Shown here piece by piece: positions 51,121-64,000 of a DNA stretch of 64,000 bases. Origin of the DNA: Monomorium pharaonis (Eukaryota; Arthropoda; Insecta; Hymenoptera; Formicidae). The DNA lies in the NCBI RefSeq assembly GCF_013373865.1, contig NC_050468.1, positions 21,160,774 through 21,224,773 of the forward strand, in the 5' to 3' direction. A model generated the notes under the pieces. It saw only the letters and a program-made list of their open reading frames with translations, had not been told where the DNA came from and ran no database searches. The translations under genes were made by a program, and so were the position numbers. Numbering within the stretch: position 1 is the first letter of the stretch; each line of letters opens with the position of its first letter.

Positions 51121-51251
51121 GTAGGTTGTTCTAACTTCTTGAAAAACTTACCTATCAGGTAGATATATGTCCTTATTTATTTAAGAAAAAAATGTAGATA
51201 GACACATGCTTACCTGATAGGTAAGTTTATCCAGAAGTTGGACAACCGGCC
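51121..51251. mobile_element. Foldback MITE, relative of the KIN17 intron element
   Basis: The left arm GGTTGTTCTAACTTCTTG and the inverted right arm GGTTGTCCAACTTCTGG are followed on both sides by AACTTACCTATCAGGTA. The centre TTATTTATTTAAGAAAAA matches 15431-15541, so two copies of one family occur in this window. Confidence 0.65.
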
Positions 51252-52670
51252 CTTAATGTAGAAGATGCTTGAGAAATCAGATGATACACTATATACTGTA
51301 TCATAAAGTAAGTAGGTATTATTGTAGAACGCTGCGATATCAAAATACACAGCATGTAAAATTGTAAATCAAATTCTATTCTGAAATCTGACGCGGATTA
51401 TGGATCGCCTAAAGTGGACTTAACAGGCTAATCGATAGGGCTAATATATAGAACGTCAGGTCACGTGCGCGCGCGCGCGCCAGTATTCATATTGCTTCGT
51501 TAAACGGACGAGTCACGAGTATTGTTTGTTACACGATGTATCTCGAGATGCGAGCATATAGACCATCGAGATATTCCTACTCTAATCAGTAGCGGTGATT
51601 ATAAATTTGCGATCGGACATGTGGTATCTCTATCAATAACCGTTAGAAAAAGGTAGCGTAGCTCCCGTATTACCGCAGCTGTCTCTCCTGTAACATTCTC
51701 TATCGGCACCAGCTCTAACGGGTTTCCCGTCGCTACGATATAAATCGTGGCGACGATTATTGCCGAGTAATCGTCGAATCGAACAGTCGGTCTGTTATCT
51801 TCTTCTCCGCGCGCGGACGATACCCTCGCGCTCGCGCCACCGATCGTAAATCAGTACATGCGTAGCCGTTGCGAATATTAAAGTGTCTGGCCGTGGGACC
51901 GTTCGCGTGGTTCACTCCGACCTGATATTTATAACCCGCAAGAAGGCTCGCGATGTCCACGTGATCCAGTCTTAGGATCATTAACTTCATATTATGTAAT
52001 TTCTGAGCTAAACACCCATTAAGCCAGTGGATTAATTCCATTGATATGCGTAGCATATATCTGATGCAATTATAAAAAAATTTGCGCACGCGGTGCGACT
52101 GGATGGGCTCGCGTTAGTGAATTCTCTTCTAATAGACGCAAAAAGTACTGCTACTTGTGAAAACGACGATTAATTTTCCTTACATCGTCTACGGAGAAGC
52201 GTATTTGTTCTGCTATAAAATTGCAGAAGTGATTTAACGCGACACGACACATTTAAAGTAAGATTAACGTTTACTTATGACAGATTCCTCCAATCATATG
52301 GACTTCGTAGCGCAGCAATTATTTGTCTATAACGTTTCTTGTCACGGCTTTCTTAAATTACTATCTACTTCGGATACGCTTCTTCGTATACATATATATT
52401 GCAATTTTACCGGATGAAAGACTATCAACATTTTGCTATTGAAATGCACATAAATAATTCTTTTACGCCAAACTACAACTTTCTTTATTGCCGTTGAAAG
52501 TAATAAAATTGATAATCAACGCGCGGTTATTATTAAAAGCAATCTTGATAATTATTTATTCCTCGCTATATTTATTTCTATAAATTAACAAACAAGGAGT
52601 GAGTTTGAAGGAGATTTTACATATATATGTATATAAATTTTATGTAAATCGAAATTCAGAAAGTATCAAT

Positions 52671-52822
52671 ATACCGAGGAAAAAGTTATTAATTTGATTA
52701 AAATTTTCAACTTGATTTTTCTTCAATTCAAGAATTTATATATTTAACTAAAAAATATAAATATTTAAAAAAATTGATCAAAGTTGAAAAAAATTAGTCA
52801 AGCTAATTTTTTTTAATGCAGA
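52671..52822. mobile_element. AT-rich foldback element, family A copy 3
   Basis: It begins ATACCGAGGAAAAAGTTA and TTAATTTGATTAAAATTTTC, with a degenerate inverted right arm ending near TTAATGCAG. It aligns by eye with 45147-45361, with an internally shorter interior. Confidence 0.45.
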
Positions 52823-55800
52823 TAATAATTAACTCATTTTGTAATATCAATTGAAGAATTTTATTATCACCTTGCATTTATGTTACATTGATTACATAAA
52901 AATCTCGTAAGAACTTATAATCGTCATAGCGTATTTGAGCCTGAGGAAATTATACAGTCATTAGATGAGATTAGATTCGATTGTCATAGATTGATGTAAT
53001 CAATCGGTAATCAAATATGCCGGTAACAGAAGATAGAATTGCGTTTTAAAAAACTTAATGTTTTACCAATCAAATTTTGCGTCACATCACTATCATTAAT
53101 TTTTATTTGAAATCCAATTGTAATTTATTTATAATCTTGAATATAAATTTTCGTATAACAAAAAAGTGCGACGTGATCACAGCGAACTAATCATTAATTT
53201 CAATTTTGTGTTGAAGTTTTTAATCCACGGTCTAAAAGTTAAAGAAAACTTGTTATAATATTCTATTATCTTATGAACAAATTTTGTTGTTTGCATCTAC
53301 ATTGTAATTTTAGGTAAAAAATATAAAAACAAAGAGAGCATAAAAAGGAGAAGGAGAGGGTACTTTAATCGATTGCACAATAATTAATCGCTTTTGAAAG
53401 CTGCGTAGTAATTATTTCAAAGTGATTATCCGTGTCAATCTTACAGATATTAATCACAGATTAGCACGATCCACTTTTGCTATCTGCTGACTTCTTGAAA
53501 TCGTTATTGCATTTTGCTTTCGAATTGCTCAACTCAAATTGAGTCAGCCGATACGCTCTGCCCACCCTGACTCGAGGCTACTTTCCATCAATTTTCTGGA
53601 CGGGTACACATAATGACTCGATTCGTTTATGTAGATGCAACTTCTGTCTGGCGAGCGGATAGGTTTCGTCTCATAAAATCTGTTTTCATTGACCGCTCGG
53701 TCATATCGGCTCGTAAAGACTTTCGCTTCGATGCACAGCAGCATCGGCGGAAATTTTCTTCCTCTAAAACCGACACGTGCTTCTGTTTTGCTCGTAATAA
53801 TCGGCAAGATGTTTTTCTCCGACTATAGTTAACACTGGCTTATATTAGCAATGTTGTTAACAACTTTTATTTCATAGCTGTTCTTCTTTTGAAAGATTTA
53901 TACGATACGCAATAATTGTTTCTCTATTGTTATAAGAATATTCTCTTGTTAAGGTCAATGACTTTTCGTAGCGCGCTTTATTGTCGCGTTCGATTATCGT
54001 TTCCACAGAAAGGTACAGCAATGCGGTGTTGCTTGGAAACGGGGCTCACAACACGGAAGTGTTGTCGATATACATAGCCTGCCACGATGTAATCGACGAT
54101 GAAGATTATACGCCTAATCTTTATCAGATAATAGATCAAGGACAGCGTAGATATAGTTGAAATCAAGTTCATTAAATATTTGCACACATTTAGTATCATA
54201 AACAGTTGTAAAACAGTCATCGATATCTTGAGAAATCTCTTTTGGACTAACGTTTTCATTGCAGAAATAAAACTAGACTCTCAATATATTTTTCAAGAAA
54301 CCGCGGTTTTAAATTGAAAAAAATTATTCTTGAAACATTCCTCGTAAGTCTGATGTCAAATTTATCTATAAAATTTATTATCTGCAAAATTTCCATCCGC
54401 AAAGTGTGTCAAATGATACATCAAGGAAATATGTCCTAATATAAATAAGGCTTATACGTAAATTGAACATGAGTGAACTTCCTTTTACTCTGTGATAGAG
54501 TTAATGTAGAACAGCTATCGGCATCTTTGCTCAGAAATGTTTAACGCGCGTGAGTTGATCCGAAACAACGACACGTTGTTCACCTACAACAGCGAAACTA
54601 CTCTTTGCCTGGCGGCCTATGGCTTGCGCATAATTCATCGCGCTTTTAGTGGAATCGTCGCTTCATCGCGTCATCTGCCTAGATCGTACTTTAATCATCT
54701 AAACGATTACGTAACAACTTTCAACACTGAAGACAATATGTAGCCATGTGGGACCGATGGATGGAAAACTAAAGATAATGTTTGCAAGGTGCAAATATGC
54801 AATGACGGAGGCACCGAACGATTCGTATCTAATCATTTATAATTTCTGATTTCTGCAATCTTTGAAAAAGACGTCGTGGAATTTTAATTTGAATATTAAT
54901 GCGCGTTTGAAGTCACGTGTAAATTGTTGTTGCGCATTGCAGATAACACAATAAAATAGAAACAAATTTTGTATTTGCATTTTTATCTTGTTTTCTGCGA
55001 AATAATGAAAGCAGAATCATATTGAAATATAGCTCTAAAAACACGACATTCTATCTCTGTTGCTTTAGGCTTGCCTTTAAATATAAATTTAAAAAGATTT
55101 AAATATGAAAATTCATTAAAGTAAATTTTTAGAATTAAAATATTATAATGTAACAATCAAAAATATATGTTTATAGATGTTGAATATTGATCGAAAACTA
55201 GCTTCTTAAAATTATTAGACAATTATGTATTTATTTCTAGAAATATAAAAAATTGATTTATTCCAGGGAGAACATGATATTCAATTATCTTGGTACGATA
55301 TAATTGGATTTTTTCGAACTCGATTTATCTGTGATAATTATCATAATTACTTTCGGCCGATTCATCTCCGGTTTTCTTTCATCTCTTATGCGTTTTTTTT
55401 TTCTTTTAATGCCGGCGCATAGCGTTAATCGTATTTTAAGTCTTTTTATCTATAATGCTATTTCCTGCGAGCGCATTCGGACACTAACAATAAGCTCATA
55501 ACAATAATGCAGTACGTAATTAGTCATTAATTAGCACTAAATTGCGCAATACGTAAAACTCTTTTGTGAGAAGTAAAAGTACTTACTCGAGGTTAGATTC
55601 TCATTATATGCTGTTTTTTACATCCCTATTTCAGAAATTTTTTATAGCAACAAAACTGTTACGATCGTCATTATTTCTTTAGTCTAATGAAAATTATCTC
55701 TTTTTTTTATGTTCATTATCTTTCGTACTATTATAGGCGTGTTGTAAGCACGCATAATCGTTAAATAATTAAATTATACGAGTGCTGAAACAATGAATTT

Positions 55801-55909
55801 TGACAATGCAAATTCTTTTATTTGTTTACTTTCTTTTACCTTCTTCAGTAATCTTTTGAGAACCGAAAGATTCTGAGTAGAAACAAAACGAAATGTTAAT
55901 TCAATCGTA

Positions 55910-56783
55910 CACTGCAAAACACATCCGCTCTAAATTCCGCGAAACTATAATGGAAAAAAATGACTTTTTTTCCACTTTAGATAAGTGTGAAATTAAAACG
56001 GAATTATATATGCAGGACATTGTCTTTAATGTCCTTCATAAATAGAACGGACTAATGTCCGCCCTAACGGCTGCCCTCCCCTCAGTTGCAATAAACATCT
56101 CTATTGCTAACCGTTGGTGCCAACACGGGCACTGATCGACGAGGCAACCACCGCGGCAAATGCACGGCATGCGACCGCGACGAATTTGAGTTGGATGCCA
56201 ACGCAAACGTGTGCTTCTTTTCTCACACGCTCACGTAAAGGCGAATAATGCCCGCAAGAGGAGCACACACCCGCGTCACCATCCTCGGGAAGCAACCCAA
56301 ATTCGCAATCACATGCCGCATACCCACCGCGACGGCCACCGCGCCGATCGACACCCACAACTAGCACCAACAATTAGCAACAAAAACACTCATCACAACT
56401 GCGAAGAGAACGGCCGTCAAAGCAGACAAGCTAACAGACTGTTGTAACAGTGAACGACAAAGCTATCGCTACCGCTCGCGCCATATTGCGTTGCCAGCAT
56501 AGTTTTGTTTATTTCGTCCGCTTTAATATACATGACGGACCACATCCTTTATAATGTCCGGACCACATCCTTTATAATGTCCGGTTTAACGTCTATTCTA
56601 TAATAATTATTTTCAGTCCTATTTATATAAAAGACATTGTCATACATAGATAAAATGTCACATTAAGAATTGCGCCAGTCACGCTTAAGTAAAATGGACA
56701 CGTAAGAAATCCGTTCTAATATTGTATATTCCGTTATAAAATATACATGTCCTTTATATATAAAGAGGATATGCTTTGCAGTG
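55910..56783. mobile_element. 874-bp TIR element with TA flanks and a GC-rich core
   Basis: The left end CACTGCAAAACACATCC and the inverted right end CACTGCAAAGCATATCC (17 bp, two mismatches) are flanked by TA on both sides (55908-55909, 56784-56785). Subterminal parts are AT-rich and repeat AATGTCC/GGACATT motifs, including two tandem copies of a 25-bp unit around 56537-56586. The core, about 56040-56500, is GC- and CpG-rich and differs sharply from the flanks. It holds an 88-residue minus-strand frame (56373-56107) with CxC and CxxC pairs that I do not recognise. No transposase was found, so the element is non-autonomous. Confidence 0.7.
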
Positions 56784-59699
56784 TAATTACAGTTGCCATA
56801 TATGTACGTTACATTTTTTAATATTAAAGGTTCTCATGCTATGAACTCTTTATCTATTTTAATGCAGATATATATTCTATTGCGTAAAAAGATTATATAT
56901 GAAGCTTGAAAAAAAATCACAAGTTTCTTTCTATTTTTCTCATGAGTTATATTCGTTATTCTATCATTAATTTACTTTAATAATAGAATTTTTTTATATA
57001 AAAAAATAGTTTAAAAAACACAAAAGTATAAATTATATACTTTTTAAAATAATACGCTTCGGAATACTTGCGTTAATAACAAGCACACAAAAATATATAC
57101 AATATTTATGTCGGTCTTGCACATGATGAGAAATGCCACTCATTCGTGTTGATTATGTGCATGTGGAGGTAACACGTGTCGACGCGATGTTTTTTTATTT
57201 TGCACGATAATGCAGCAAAATTGTTCACGTACTCATATGATTGTCATATTTATCGTGGAGACGACATGCAGGCTCACTGCGTCGCGTGTGCGAATAATAA
57301 ATAAATAAAAAAACACGCGTCACTTTCATTTTCAACCGTATTTTTACGGTGAAATTAGAGAAGATTCGATTTGCCACGTTGGAAAGAGCAAGCGTTTGTT
57401 ATTCGTCAATCTTCCTTCGGACGAGTTCAAGCGAAATGGCGATTAACCGGCGTGAAACCGGTTCAGTTCAGCTGGGTTTCGTAGAGATGAAACTTCACGA
57501 TTCTCTTTGAAGCACGTGTTCATGGGAAGACGACGCGCTCAGCTCTTTGTCACTCGGCCGTCCATCTGGAGTGTTTCGCTGTCTCTTCTCGCGCGTGTTT
57601 CTCCAGTAGGCACTCACTCCAAACTTGTACATTTAGGTATTAGATGTTCTTGTGTTTTCATTTTCAACTTTTCTTTAGGTAACTTTTCATAAGACAAGTT
57701 TTATCCGCGAAAATAGCTTTTCTTCGCGATTTACAGCAAGTTGCACGTTTTTTTTAGCAGTTATTTTTATTTTTCCAATCTAATAATTCTAATAATCTAA
57801 TTTAAATATAGCATTTGTTGCAATTAAAATAATAGAGTTTACATGCAAAACTCTATGTATTTATAAATTATATTTGTTGTACGTATATCAGATACATTCT
57901 TTATCATATTCACTTTTTTTATAGTGTACTATTATTGTACTACATTGAGGAGCAAAAGGTGCGAGTAATTGTAAATGAATAGCTTGTTTGCTTTTAGATA
58001 CCAGTTTGTTAATTATTATTTGAATTGTTAATAATATGCAAGCTAACGTTACATATATTCTGAATGATCTTATTAACACTCTAACCTGTCGATTTCATGC
58101 GATCTTGTGATTGCATCATCGAACAAACGATATAATATTACGCATCGTTCAAGCGAAAGCGAGCATTTTAGCGCCGATCGGCATCTTAAAAGAAAGTTAA
58201 ATCAAAATGACGCTATTGAGTTCACGTTTTCAACCGTGTTACCGAAGAAAGCAGGATGCGTAAACGCATGATGCGGCAGGAATATATGCGCGAAACCGGT
58301 TATTTTTAGTAATAAAGGTATTCGGAAATTTATGCCGCTTTCTCGCGATCTATCCATGTGTTATCTAACTATTAAAAATTGCTAGACTACACGCATACGC
58401 TGTAATATTAATTGGACTTCCACGTTGTCCTGTTATCATTTTGCACGAGATACAAACTATAGGCATGTTGCAATAATTTGTTTCTCATTGTTTTATTCAT
58501 TTAAATTTACATAATATATACATATATTCGAATGACCTGCTACTGATTGTGTGTTATCATGCAAATATTGGATGTCACCTTGCTTGTATTGATACATTAT
58601 AATACAATTGTAAAGTTCATTCTGAATTAGGACTGTTACTTTTGACAATTTCAAATATTCGAAGCTTTGAAGATAACATAAATACAATAAAATAAATTAA
58701 ATTCTGATCTTAAAATTTTTTCATTCTATTATTGAATTAAAATCTATTAATTTGTCTTTTCATTAACAAGATGCAAAAATATAATTGAAACCATTTACAT
58801 TAATTTATCCTTGATTTTCTCTTGAGATTGATGTGAAATAGAAATAAAATCAGTAATCTATGTCTTGCTGTCTGCGCTGCTAGTGATATTGATCATTTAA
58901 TAATTTTTACTTTATTTTATTGAAGAGTTTAATATTTTATTTGTCCATCTTAACGTTTGTCTGCGGCACGCGTGCTTTTACTTTTATCATCGCCAGACGA
59001 TTTATTTCGCCGATTACGTGCTTTACGACAACTTTCTCTGAGGACAAGAGAGGAAGCGAGGATAATCGACGAGATTGAGGATTCGCGGGGAAAGAAAGTC
59101 TAGCTAAGAATTTCTAGCGAAGAGCAATGTATTATACTGTAAACGCGCGTACAGATTTTTCTTTAACGAATTAATCGCGTTTACTCTATTCTATTTCATG
59201 CCTGACGCGTACCACGATGACTTCGCGGCTTTCAGAGAAATTGATTTCGTACGATCGATTACTCCGAGAATTGTGGAACTGATGGAAATCCTGATTCATC
59301 TCTCGAAGATGATTTTTACACGTCATCGGTACAAAAATTAATAATGATAGTATATATTGCATCAGAATAAGCAATTATTTCTAGATTTGAGAAAATTGAC
59401 CAGTGAACTTAATATATTAAACAATAATGTACGTGAGATTTACAAACATATCATATATATTTATAAATAAATTACTTTTTTACAGATTGTTTTTTCTAGA
59501 ATACTATTTACAAAATCAAAATATAATTACAATTACACTAGGATTGAAGAAATTATATGCGCGGACTATATATAGTTCAAATTATTAAAATCTTGAAAAT
59601 ATAAGAGTATAATAACATGACAAATTTAATAGACTTTGATTATATTAAGAATAGTAATTAGTTAAAAATTAGGTAATAAAGTTAAAAAGTCAGTAATTT

Positions 59700-60175
59700 T
59701 AACTTGAAACTTTAACTTACAAAAAAAATTGTTACTTAATTTTAAATGATTTAATTTTTATTTTTTAAATACATAAATTTTAACTTATTAACTTTTCTTA
59801 AGTTAAAAATATATTTATATTTAGAAGAAAATAAAGAATTTTGTTAACAAATTTATATTTTTTTGTTATTTTTAGTCTTTTATCTTTGTTTATTTTAATT
59901 TTATATAAATTAAATTTACAAATAAAATATTAAATTTATTTGAACTTTTATAATCGTTTATTTAAAGTAATGTAAATTTTAAAAATTATGACATTTTAAT
60001 TTAATTTAAATAATGCTTTTTAAAATTAAATTAAATTTAAGTTAATTTAATTTTAACGTAAACTTTTATTAAGTTAGTTTTTTACTTGTGCAACTTTTAA
60101 CATATTTATTTTAATGTTATAAATTATTAACTTTAATAAAATTTAGCTTAAAAAACATTAATTTACCCAACTCTG
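59700..60175 (+). repeat. AT-rich interspersed repeat, copy 2
   Basis: The best-preserved copy. It carries AACTTATTAACTTTTCTTAA, AATAAAGAATTTTGT, ACAAATAAAATATTAAAT, TGACATTTTAATTTAAT and the end ATTAATTTACCCAACTCTGA. It is related to 15258-15745 and, inverted, 61775-62010. Confidence 0.6.
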
Positions 60176-60968
60176 ATCATATCCAAAGAATCACAGGATG
60201 CAAGAAAGATAAATAATTCAAGCTTTTTGCTTCATATTTCAGCCGCACTATGAAAAAAAGCACGCGTCATATTTACGCGTAATTCATAAGATGTCTTGTA
60301 CACGTACATCCTAAACGGTTGGAAAATGCGAGAACTGGTTCGATCAATAAATTTGCCGAATCATCGGGAGTAATCGCCGCGTAATCTCTGCGCAATCTCC
60401 GCGCATCCTCACGTTGTTCCGCGTCGTCGACGGTCGGGCGGTTAAACGGCCGCGTGCGCCGCGGCGATTGTCTCAACCGAAGGTGGAATAACTGTGAGAA
60501 TCGTGAGTGAGCGTGAGAGGTTCTCATTATGCTGCTCTTGTGATTACGAATGATTCTTTCTTTGGAAAGAACTCACACCGCCACTAAAAGAGACGTTTTC
60601 GCGAACAACGTCCACCATTCTACGCGATTCGCAAAGTGACTATTGAGATACAACGAAACGCATAAAATAAAGTATGATTTACGCAGTGTATTTCTCTTCC
60701 ATACGGTCAAAAATCTCCGGGCAAATAAAATTTATTCATAGGTATTTTTGGAAATTTTATTGCATTGCGAAGCTTATTTCGCGAATTCCAAATCTGTCTG
60801 AACAAACAAAGCAATCTTTCCATAAATTTTCATAATTAAGACGTGTAAGGCATCGAGATGTGTAAGGAATGCCGAGACGTAATGTTGTGAATAAGATTAT
60901 TACGTGGTTAATTGAAGAATTATGCTTTTGATAAAAATGGCTATATATCCGGATATTTAATTTCTCTC

Positions 60969-60970
<2 letters not shown>

Positions 60971-61018
<48 letters not shown>
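60971..61018. repeat. (CT)n microsatellite
   Basis: Nearly uninterrupted CT dinucleotides for about 45 bp. On the minus strand this is a GA tract like those at the promoter islands, but the flanks here are AT-rich. Confidence 0.9.
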
Positions 61019-61019
<1 letters not shown>

Positions 61020-61710
61020 TATAACAGAATAAAGAATATAAAATATAAACGTGAATGTAATTTCTAATATAATGTTTAATATACTGACATTTATATTTCT
61101 TGCTTGTATTTTATGTTAACGTTCTTTTATATTTTATTTTAATGTTTCTCTTAGACTTGTCTTAGACTTGGATCACGATACCAATTTTGGTAACTTTGTA
61201 TTGCTTGCGTGTAAACACGTAAGAAACGAGTAAGATTTGCAAGAGTTACGTGGAAAAGAATAAAGTAATGCGCGCAATAAATTCGCACCAAATGTGTCTC
61301 TTATATGATAAAAAGCCTAATTTACATACACGATATACACGGGTTAACGCCTTCTTGATTACTCGCGTAGCACTGCGTATAAGATTTATGCGTGTTGGCC
61401 ATTTACGTATTACTACGTCACCTAAGAGCTGCATCGCCGATTATTGACGCATCGCTGCATCACATAAAATGCACTGTATGATTATTACGTAAAAAATATA
61501 AAGCTTTGATTATTTATAGTGTATTGTACTGTACATCTTACATTTTATTACACCGCCCAATGAGTCAGTGTCTAATACAAGCGGTAGATAAATGATGACT
61601 TTCAGTCATAAAGTATAGCGGTAAACAACAATTTCAACTTTTACAAAGATAAAAGGAGTGCTGTCGTTAATCTATAGAATCTTAAAAAGAATTAAGCATT
61701 AATAATATTT

Positions 61711-61718
61711 TATATATA

Positions 61719-61758
<40 letters not shown>

Positions 61759-61772
61759 ATGTGTGTGTGTGT
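61711..61772. repeat. (TA)n-(TG)n microsatellite
   Basis: A compound dinucleotide repeat directly abutting the truncated end of the AT-rich repeat copy 3. Confidence 0.9.
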
Positions 61773-61774
61773 TT

Positions 61775-62010
61775 AAATAAATTTAATATTTTATTTATAA
61801 AATAAGTTTATATAAAACTAAAATAAATAAAAATAAACATAACAAAAAATAACAAAGAAATATAATTTTTTTACAAAATTCTTTATTTTCTTTTACACAT
61901 AGATACATTTTTAACTTAAGAAAAGTTAATGTGTGTATTTGAAAAATAATTAATTAAAGTTAAAAATTAAATTATTTAAAATTAACTAACAGTTTTTAAG
62001 ATTTTTATTA
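61775..62010 (-). repeat. AT-rich interspersed repeat, copy 3 (inverted, truncated)
   Basis: On the minus strand it reads ACATTAACTTTTCTTAAG, AAAATAAAGAATTTTGT and AAATAAAATATTAAATTTAT in the same order as copy 2. It stops at the adjacent TA/TG microsatellite, so the 3' half of the family consensus is missing. Confidence 0.55.
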
Positions 62011-64000
62011 TTTTATTAATAAAAAATTGTAATCTTTTGAATGTGTTTCAAATATTTGTTAAATCTATTGTTATTGATTCAATGTAGAGAGTGTTAATTT
62101 TATTAAAAAAGATTATTGTCAAAATTCTGTGAAAGTCTGTCGTCAATAGCAGCCTTTTATGAGTACTTCATATGCAAATATCGACATCTGTGCACAGACC
62201 AGACTTTGATTAATTCGGGTTGTCGATTACAGCCGAACGGACTGGAAAGTAGACTTCCGGTCGACGGTGCGCTTTGGGCAACCACCGGAAGCTTGTTTAA
62301 TTATATCCGTAATTCTGCTGTGACACGTAAATCGAAACTGTTAAAAATATTATGTATTCTAAGTATTTGCATTATGCACTATTATTATCTACAACAATTT
62401 TTACATTTATATAAATGCTCATAATACACTTCAACAAGTAAAATGTCAAGATAGATATATTGATTAACATATCGTATAAATATGTGAAATAATGAAAAAT
62501 GGATATATAAATTGAAATAATATCGAGAGTATATCGAGAGTATAACATCGAGAGTTTTCCAATTTATTTCTGATACTACTTTATTACTGGTTTGATTTAT
62601 AAGAAATAATTCCATAAAGTAACCATGGTTGCCGTTTCAAGTCATGTTACAAAGTTCTTTTTCTCATAGACGAAAATTTACAAAGTTCTAAAAGTACTCG
62701 AGAGTTACATATGGGTTATTTTTAATAAATTTTTAATAATACTTTTTGTTTTGTTTAAATACATTTATTTATCTTGGATAATAAAATAGGCTTTTACAAT
62801 TTTCAATTTATTACTACATTTTAATAATAATTAACTTATATTTTGAAATATAAAGGAAATTCAGAAGAGACAAAAATATTCTGAGCTAAATCTAACTGTC
62901 GATCTAAGCTATTGTTGTTCAAATGCGCGACATTGATTTCTATTCTATTATGCAGCGAAAATGCGTCTCAGTTTATCCGGCTTGCGCACGTGTCAGCAAT
63001 GCGCATCATGCGAAAAGAGAACACGTCGGATGCGTTCAAGGTAATTCGCGCGTTTTATCGTTAAACCGTGGCCAGGCACCGTGAAAGATGCGCAGAAAGT
63101 GCTATTCTCGCCCTTTCTTGACGACGTTAGTAAGAAGTCACACATGGTTTAAAAGTTTCCTCATCGTTCTAGTAACGCGATATTAACGCGCTAACGAAAC
63201 ATGCCATTGTTTTGTACTTATACGCTAACGTTTAAAGATATCGATATAAGTTAAAGTATCAATATAGATAATAATATAAAAAGATACGGATAAAGCTATA
63301 GCAAATTGTTTAACTCTTAAAGATATATTTTCGTGATAGAAATTAGAAATCAATATAGAAATATTAATAAAACAATTGATTATATCTTAGTACATTATAT
63401 GTATATCAATGATACTTATATATACATATACATTATATATCAATAAAGTAATTGACATGCAGTTTGTCTATAATTCTTATTTTGTATTTCACAATATGCA
63501 GAAATAAATTTTTAATATTATATTTTTATTTGGTCGTAATATTAATGTAGGAGTTAAGAATTTAGATACAAAATAATTACTTTTAAGTATGTGAATATTT
63601 ATAATAATTTAACTATACACACATTCATTTATAATTAATTATAGTAAATGAAATAATGCATAAATATGGTAATATCTAAAAAATAAATATTAATTAAAAA
63701 TATTAAAAAATTAAAAAATAAAGATTATATATACATATATGTACATATATAATTTATAGACTTGTTTGAAAGATTTTGACTTGTTGCTCCGTTACCGGCT
63801 ACGATGTTATCATCATTTGTCCTAGACGTTATTGTAATTTTATTTCAAGACAAGTCCTCTTCCCGTTTTATGTCGTGCGCAGGTGAACACTTTGTTAATG
63901 CGAACGTGCACGTCATCTTGTACGCGTGCTCAGATAGGTTAATTAGGAAATCGTGACAGAGCGAGTCCGCCGTCTGTTGAAGAACTTTATTGTCACATTT

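Larger units (their letters stand above)
47032..64000. other. Right-hand 17 kb: intronic or intergenic, no exon recognised
   Basis: CpG-rich sequence fades by about 47530. I found no coding exon with family resemblance from there to the end. GC-richer patches lie at about 49740-49900, 51640-52090, 53540-53820, 57480-57620, 58960-59100, 60270-60490 and 62950-63130. The main supported features are the repeats listed separately, including an 874-bp TIR element at 55910. Confidence 0.5.

Noticed and set aside
51757..52089. 110-residue minus-strand frame
   Set aside because: Considered as a decayed transposase; no catalytic motif or terminal repeats were seen.
1..64000. tRNA, rRNA, CRISPR, viral or autonomous transposon genes
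   Set aside because: I scanned for tRNA-arm sequences, regular spacer arrays and long transposase or polymerase frames and found none that I can support.

Overview
The window looks like nuclear DNA of a hymenopteran insect, most likely an ant. The evidence is spliced animal genes with GT-AG introns, a very AT-rich background broken by sharp CpG-rich promoter islands with GA and CGT/GTC simple repeats, and many short palindromic (foldback) elements. Species cannot be fixed without a search.

Layout. Positions 1-16629 hold a compact cluster of conserved genes. A nucleoredoxin gene (+) enters from the left with only its last five exons (816-2424). CDC45 (-) follows tail-to-tail in nine exons (3707-7377, 568 residues). 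MMAB, the mitochondrial cobalamin adenosyltransferase (+, 8461-9941), is divergent from CDC45. SBDS (-, 10528-11588) is convergent with MMAB. KIN17 (+, 14206-16629) is divergent from SBDS. I rebuilt all splice sites from the sequence; reading phases close across every junction, and rebuilt lengths match the animal families closely.

The remaining 47 kb is dominated by a gene with very large introns. A CpG-rich promoter at about 20.5-21.3 kb precedes a 19-codon exon beginning MALVTVQRSP, the characteristic N-terminus of the cofilin phosphatase Slingshot. A second exon lies at 31154-31209. No later ssh exon was found, so the phosphatase domain should lie beyond 64000. A second CpG island at 46.4-46.9 kb precedes a 27-codon first-exon candidate ending in the same splice phase as ssh exon 2. 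It may be an alternative ssh start or the start of an unrelated gene.

Non-coding interest lies mainly in repeats: at least a dozen foldback or MITE-like elements, several in families with two or three copies here; a degenerate tandem array of about 180-bp units in CDC45 intron 1; and an 874-bp TIR element carrying an atypical GC-rich core. E2F-type sites sit just upstream of CDC45, as expected for a replication gene. I saw no tRNA, rRNA, CRISPR array, virus or autonomous transposon. Apart from the mitochondrial enzyme MMAB and the cytoplasmic and nuclear roles of NXN, the clustered genes serve DNA replication, DNA repair/RNA processing and ribosome maturation; they share neighbourhood, not a pathway.
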